64,000 nt of DNA, from positions 17,870 to 81,869 of the forward strand of contig JAQYVV010000008.1 in assembly GCA_030145275.1 (NCBI GenBank), written 5' to 3'. The position numbers and the translations under genes were made by a program. Of the stretch, positions 61,155-64,000 are shown one piece after another. Positions within the stretch are counted from its first letter, which is position 1. The number at the start of each line of letters is the position of its first letter. The notes under the pieces were generated by a model that saw nothing but the letters and a program-made list of their open reading frames with translations, made no database searches and was not told the DNA's origin. This DNA is from Desulfurivibrionaceae bacterium. GTDB taxonomy: Bacteria > Desulfobacterota > Desulfobulbia > Desulfobulbales > VMSU01.

Positions 61155-61718
61155 TTAATTTAAGGCATCATCCTTCCAGTATTTCGTGCCTTTAACTGTT
61201 GCCTGAAGAGCTAGGCCAGTCTCTGTTAATTGATATATAGTTATATTATCGATAGTAGCCTCACCAGCAGCAGCCATCCCTTTGTCACTTGCCTTAGCTG
61301 CCGCATCAGCTTGGGCCCCAAAAGCCCAGCCATGTTCAATAAAACGTTTCATGGTGTTAGCACTATGGAACACGAAAACAGCCCGGAAGTCTTTGGCGCC
61401 TAAGCCTAAACCGATGCCAACCTCACCCATTTTCATAAACGTGTGTTTTCCCGTCTTATTATTTTTGACGACACCATATCCGCCACCGAAACTGGCAAAA
61501 ATAATATTGATATTAACATTGCTGAATACGGCATAACCTGGGGCACTGGAAAGTTGAGATTTAACGTCTGGTTTTAGTTTATAAAGATCTGACAGCACTT
61601 CATTTTTCATGGTGAGAACGGATTGACGCTTGTCGGATGCAGTTTTACCACCAGTGGTAACACATCCCAGAATGCCTAAGGATAGAATTATACAAATTAC
61701 GGTCGATATTCGTTTCAT
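61155..61718 (-). CDS. YSC84-family lipoprotein
   Basis: 187 residues from ATG 61718 (GGAGG upstream; a longer in-frame start at 61769 is less likely). The signal peptide ends in the lipobox LGILGC, so it is a lipoprotein. The rest is the YSC84/Ysc84-actin-binding-like domain: PGYAVFSNVNINIIFASFGG, GYGVVKN, GVGIGLGLGAKDFRAVFVF and AFGAQADAAAKA. The function is not established in bacteria; lipid binding is suggested for the domain. It converges with the M99 gene. Confidence 0.83.
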   Translation of the reverse strand: MKRISTVICIILSLGILGCVTTGGKTASDKRQSVLTMKNEVLSDLYKLKPDVKSQLSSAPGYAVFSNVNINIIFASFGGGYGVVKNNKTGKHTFMKMGEVGIGLGLGAKDFRAVFVFHSANTMKRFIEHGWAFGAQADAAAKASDKGMAAAGEATIDNITIYQLTETGLALQATVKGTKYWKDDALN

Positions 61719-61821
61719 GTCTGGCCTCCAATTTCTAAGATATATTTGTAGGGGTGCATTGTATCCCACTCCACATACTGGGGATAATATAAATGGACGT
61801 AGTGGTAAACAAAAAAAGGAC

Positions 61822-61973
61822 GTAACTATTCAGCTGCACCTCATCTGCGCCCGATCAGGCCGGCCAGCATACTGATGTATAGCTGACCGGCCTGATCGAA
61901 CACATCTAAGGCACATCTGAACAGTTACGCTTGGGAGTTTACCCATGTTATGCAATTCTCGCTGAATAGTTAC
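61822..61973. repeat. Family B palindromic repeat, copy B5
   Basis: GTAACTATTCAGCTGCACC at the left, hairpin GATCAGGCCGGCCAGC..GCTGACCGGCCTGATC with apex ATACTGATGTATA, then GAACAGTTACGC and the block GCTTGGGAGTTTACCC..GCAATTCTCGCTGAATAGTTAC. It is the inverted partner of B3, nearly identical by eye over the whole length. Confidence 0.85.
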
Positions 61974-62020
61974 AAAAGGACTAATAAGCTTATTTTACCT
62001 GAAAGTCCTTATGTATTTAT

Positions 62021-62100
62021 TGGTGCCCCCGGCATGATTCGAATATGCGACACCAGGATTAGGAAGATTCAAGGCTGTTATTCTATAAAATACCAATTTT
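62021..62100 (-). pseudogene. Degenerate tRNA 3' half (possible attachment-site relic)
   Basis: On the minus strand, CTTCCTAAT could be an anticodon loop with CCT (Arg), then TGTCGCATATTCGAATCATGC is close to a T arm (quoted region 62055-62034) and CGGGGGCACCA is an intact acceptor 3' end with CCA. The T stem has one mismatch and the 5' half and D arm do not form a tRNA. It looks like a decayed tRNA or a duplicated tRNA end left by an integrative element. Confidence 0.5.
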
Positions 62101-62120
62101 TCCCAAATCCAAGAATATTT

Positions 62121-62234
62121 AACTGGACTACCTCTCCAAAATATATATACTGATGCTTAGGGAGGAGTCTAACTCTTACATAAAATACGGCATCAGTAAC
62201 GTCCGCATACTTTAATTCAGAGACTCTTCCCTAC
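62121..62234. repeat. Structured repeat, copy 1
   Basis: Starts AACTGGACTACCTCTCCAAA. GGGAGGAGTCT (62160-62170) pairs with AGACTCTTCCC (62221-62231), and ACTGATGC (62149-62156) could instead pair with GCATCAGT (62190-62197). Copy 2 at 62361-62478 shares roughly two thirds of positions by eye. Strand unknown. Confidence 0.5.
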
Positions 62235-62360
62235 TATTTTTCTTCCTTCAAGAATCCCAAAGTCCAAACCGTAATCCAGCTTCATAATCCCCTGCCGAGC
62301 ACTAGCTCTGGTTTCAGAGCCTTTCTGTATATCCAGTCACCCGAAAAAAGAAAAATTTAC

Positions 62361-62478
62361 AACTGGAATACTTAACCAAAATGATTACTCTATACCTAAA
62401 GGGGAGAGAGTCTAACACCTCTATATAATACGGCAGCAGCAACGCATCGTATACCTTTCCATGGAGGCTCTTTTCCTA
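62361..62478. repeat. Structured repeat, copy 2
   Basis: AACTGGAATACTTAACCAAA starts the copy, and AGTCTAAC..TATATAATACGGCAGCAGC (62409-62440, in parts) aligns with copy 1 AGTCTAACTC..AAATACGGCATCAG. ATACGG (62429-62434) and TCGTAT (62447-62452) can pair with one G-U. It ends CTCTTTTCCTAT, like CTCTTCCCTAC of copy 1. Confidence 0.5.
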
Positions 62479-62518
62479 TATATGATAGGCAGGGCAACAG
62501 AGTCGTTGGACTATGCGC

Positions 62519-62860
62519 TTAGCTCCTTGACATTAAGGCAAAGTAAGCGGGGACAACGAGCAGACTCCCTGCCTTCTTTTTATAAGAACACATCTTGACA
62601 GAGCAAAATCTGATATTAACACCATTCTCATTTAAAAATTTTGTTGTCTTGCTGCATACAGGGGCTGAGGTCTTAAAAACAATGTTTGTGCCTGGTCGCA
62701 CTTCTTTGAGCTTGTTTGCTTTATCTATGATTTTCTTGCCATCGGCCATAACGATCCGGCTTTTACGGTCTATGACGATAGCTAAAGTATTGCCATCAAG
62801 CATCTCAAGGACTGTTCTGGTTGGTAGTCCAAATTCTTTTGGGTCTATAAAATCAGGCAT
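62519..62860 (-). CDS. Uncharacterised 113-aa protein
   Basis: From ATG 62860 with AGGGGG upstream (an earlier ATG at 62881 lacks a ribosome-binding site). MPDFIDPKEFGLPTRTVLEM begins the protein; the middle has LAIVIDRKSRIVMADGKKII and a beta-rich VRPGTNIVFKTSAPVCSKTT, and the end has VRFCSVKM-like CSVKMCSYKK with clustered cysteines and lysines. No signal peptide. Unknown family; may be a small regulatory or enzyme-fold remnant. Confidence 0.6.
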   Translation of the reverse strand: MPDFIDPKEFGLPTRTVLEMLDGNTLAIVIDRKSRIVMADGKKIIDKANKLKEVRPGTNIVFKTSAPVCSKTTKFLNENGVNIRFCSVKMCSYKKKAGSLLVVPAYFALMSRS

Positions 62861-62951
62861 GATGCCCCCTTTTGCTGGCATGACAGGTTGCTGTACAGTT
62901 TACTTACACCATGTTCTAAAATAATTACCAACCGAATTGATGTTGGTCCGG

Positions 62952-63090
62952 TCAAATCAACCCAACTTCCCACATCTTCCAGAAAGATTTTGCTGTTGCC
63001 CATAAATCAGCCAATGCGTCATGGGCCTCTTCAATGTCAAATGCAAACAATTTAATATGTAGCTCAGATAACTTTTTCGCTTTGTGGCTT
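62952..63090 (-). pseudogene. C-terminal fragment of a DnaQ-like 3'-5' exonuclease
   Basis: Minus-strand frame ending at TGA 62954-62952 reads KKLSELHIKLFAFDIEEAHDALADLWATAKSFWKM (quoted in pieces). LSELH..LF and EEAHDALADxxATAKxFW are the ExoIII-motif C-terminal block of epsilon-like exonucleases. The frame is closed about 45 codons upstream by TGA and there is no room for the first exonuclease motifs before tpiA, so this is a remnant of a truncated gene. Confidence 0.6.
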
Positions 63091-63116
63091 CAGCTTCTGC
63101 GGGAGTGTTCATAATC

Positions 63117-63836
63117 CTACGACTGAGAGGCTGTCTCGCAAATGAGGGCGAATTCCTCCGGGTCCAGGCTTGCTGTCCCTACCATTAACCCGGCCACACC
63201 AGAAATTTTTAGATACTCGCCTGCGTTATCCCTATTAATTGATCCACCATAAAGGATGGGACTATTAGGTGCGATCCTCTGGATTTCTTCTATCGCCACT
63301 TTTGTCTTTGCTGGAGATTGAGGGATGTCAATGCCAACGGCTTCAACTGGCCCATAGCCAATAAACAGATCGTCAAGATCTTCTTCGTCTAAGGCTGCAA
63401 TCTGAGACCTCGAATAGGGTTGGTCGACACAGACTATTGGCCTGAGGTTATTGGCCTGAGCCTCGCTAACTTTATTGGCAACATCCTGATTAGTTTCATG
63501 AAAATAACGCCGACGTTCCGAGTGACCGAGAATAGCATAACCAACCAGGTTTCGTACCATTTCAGCAGTCATCGTCCCTGTGTAAGGGCCAGGGGGGAAT
63601 GGTGATATATCTTGGGCTGCCAAGGTTAGATTGACTGTCTTGTATTTCTGTAATTTGTACCAAATGGGGATGAGATATAGTGCTGGTGGGGCAATGATCA
63701 CTTCTACCTGAGGATGGGGATTGTACAACTGACAGAATTTTTCAATCCACACCTCGGCTTCGGGCAGTTTTTTGTGGGCCTTCCAGTTTGCCAACACATA
63801 TTTTGTCATAACGATACTCATAGAGAAAGGAGACAC
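63117..63836 (-). CDS. Triosephosphate isomerase homologue lacking the usual catalytic glutamate
   Basis: 239 residues at most (GTG 63836; ATG 63821 and ATG 63809 are also possible, and MTKYVLANWK from 63809 matches the family start). The substrate-binding NWKAHK (Asn17, Lys19) and the electrophile LGHSERRR (His105) are intact, as is the phosphate-binding YGGSIN. But the catalytic-base block, normally YEPVWAIG or archaeal YEPPELIG, reads YGPVEAVG: residue 162 is GGG (Gly) where GAG/GAA (Glu) is expected. So activity is doubtful, unless the Glu three residues later substitutes. A second, normal tpiA may exist elsewhere. Confidence 0.8.
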   Translation of the reverse strand: MSPFSMSIVMTKYVLANWKAHKKLPEAEVWIEKFCQLYNPHPQVEVIIAPPALYLIPIWYKLQKYKTVNLTLAAQDISPFPPGPYTGTMTAEMVRNLVGYAILGHSERRRYFHETNQDVANKVSEAQANNLRPIVCVDQPYSRSQIAALDEEDLDDLFIGYGPVEAVGIDIPQSPAKTKVAIEEIQRIAPNSPILYGGSINRDNAGEYLKISGVAGLMVGTASLDPEEFALICETASQS

Positions 63837-63884
63837 AAGAACAGGTCAAACTCCTTAGATAGTATACGTAACAAAATAAAAAAT

Positions 63885-63908
63885 GACTATATGATATAGT
63901 CTAGTCAT
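63885..63908. promoter_or_regulatory. Nested dyad, candidate operator
   Basis: GACTATA (63885-63891), TGA, TATAGTC (63895-63901), and overlapping ATGACTA (63883-63889) / TAGTCAT (63902-63908). It lies between the divergent tpiA-like gene and the gene starting at 63942, in a good position for a repressor of either. No T-run for termination. Confidence 0.4.
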
Positions 63909-63941
63909 AACGTCCTGTTTTTTTAACAAAAGGAGGAGGTC

Positions 63942-64000
63942 ATGACTAAAACAAAAGCATCTGAAGATTTCAACAAATGTGAGAGAGCCAATTTAGGCTT
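63942..64000 (+). CDS. Start of an unknown gene, truncated at the window end
   Basis: ATG at 63942 follows AGGAGGAGG at five to seven bases, a very strong ribosome-binding site. The visible 19 codons read MTKTKASEDFNKCERANLG. Not enough to assign a family. The dyad at 63885-63908 lies just upstream. Confidence 0.65.
   Translation, partial: MTKTKASEDFNKCERANLG

Larger units (their letters stand above)
61719..62518. other. 800-bp gene-free region
   Basis: No convincing gene. It contains, in order, family B copy B5 (61822-61973), a degenerate tRNA 3' half (62021-62100) and two diverged copies of a structured sequence (62121-62234 and 62361-62478). This looks like a landing zone for mobile DNA. 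Confidence 0.6.

Noticed and set aside
62160..62231. Integron attC site
   Set aside because: GTCTAAC resembles the RYYYAAC half-site, but no matching GTTRRRY lies at the other end and the stem does not follow attC geometry.
1..64000. CRISPR array, prophage or complete insertion sequence
   Set aside because: No regularly spaced repeats, no phage structural or integrase genes and no transposase were seen; the repeats here are dispersed palindromes.

Overview
This is about 64 kb of an ordinary bacterial chromosome, AT-leaning by eye, with densely packed housekeeping genes on both strands. Gene content suggests a Desulfobacterota lineage, most likely Desulfobulbales-like sulfate reducers or relatives. 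The basis is a UGA-encoded (selenocysteine) periplasmic thiol oxidoreductase, a FapA/DUF342 protein, an alpha-then-beta fused acetyl-CoA carboxylase carboxyltransferase, a DUF4438 protein and many short palindromic repeats. The taxon is inferred from gene families; no rRNA is present.

Layout. 1-2503 (-): two-subunit biotin-dependent carboxylase (biotin carboxylase plus a divergent carboxyltransferase that runs off the left edge). 2971-9795 (+): rpsT, then the tryptophan genes trpE-G-D-C-F, an unknown 125-aa gene and thiL. 10108-14918 (+): HDOD/histidine kinase/receiver hybrid, FlhG-like ATPase, ExeA-like ATPase and a tiny basic ORF. 15030-17707: uvrB and a DUF374 acyltransferase. 17762-21606: small secreted protein (-), dynamin-like GTPase (+), adk (-), small unknowns. 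21607-23058: FapA family. 23147-31826 (-): corC, lnt, prfB (programmed frameshift), GlcF-like Fe-S protein, selenoprotein, phoH and an in-frame ybeY-pdxJ join. 32047-37700 (+): acetyl-CoA carboxylase set (biotin carboxylase, AccA-AccD fusion, biotinyl carrier, biotin ligase). 37945-44132 (+): pepF, glycosyltransferase, ychF, DUF4438, pyrE and a 56-aa zinc ribbon. 44315-51337: RNB exoribonuclease (-), era, gltX, glnS (+). 51526-59489 (-): fbp and an MshE/MshN/MshM-like pilus or secretion trio behind an M15 peptidase. 59591-64000: M99 peptidase, YSC84-like lipoprotein, an 800-bp gene-poor stretch with a tRNA relic and two diverged structured repeats, a 113-aa unknown, an exonuclease fragment, a TIM homologue lacking the usual catalytic Glu, and the start of an unknown gene.

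The most notable signals are: (1) a selenoprotein hidden by an in-frame TGA at the first position of a CxxC motif (25390-26241); (2) at least three families of palindromic repeats (A, B, C), many of which begin within a few bases of a stop codon in a fixed orientation; (3) the ybeY-pdxJ frame fusion with an internal ribosome-binding site; (4) the AccA-AccD fusion with its carrier and ligase in one cluster; (5) a pair of diverged structured repeats at 62121-62478; and (6) several very small cysteine-pair ORFs that ordinary gene calling would miss.
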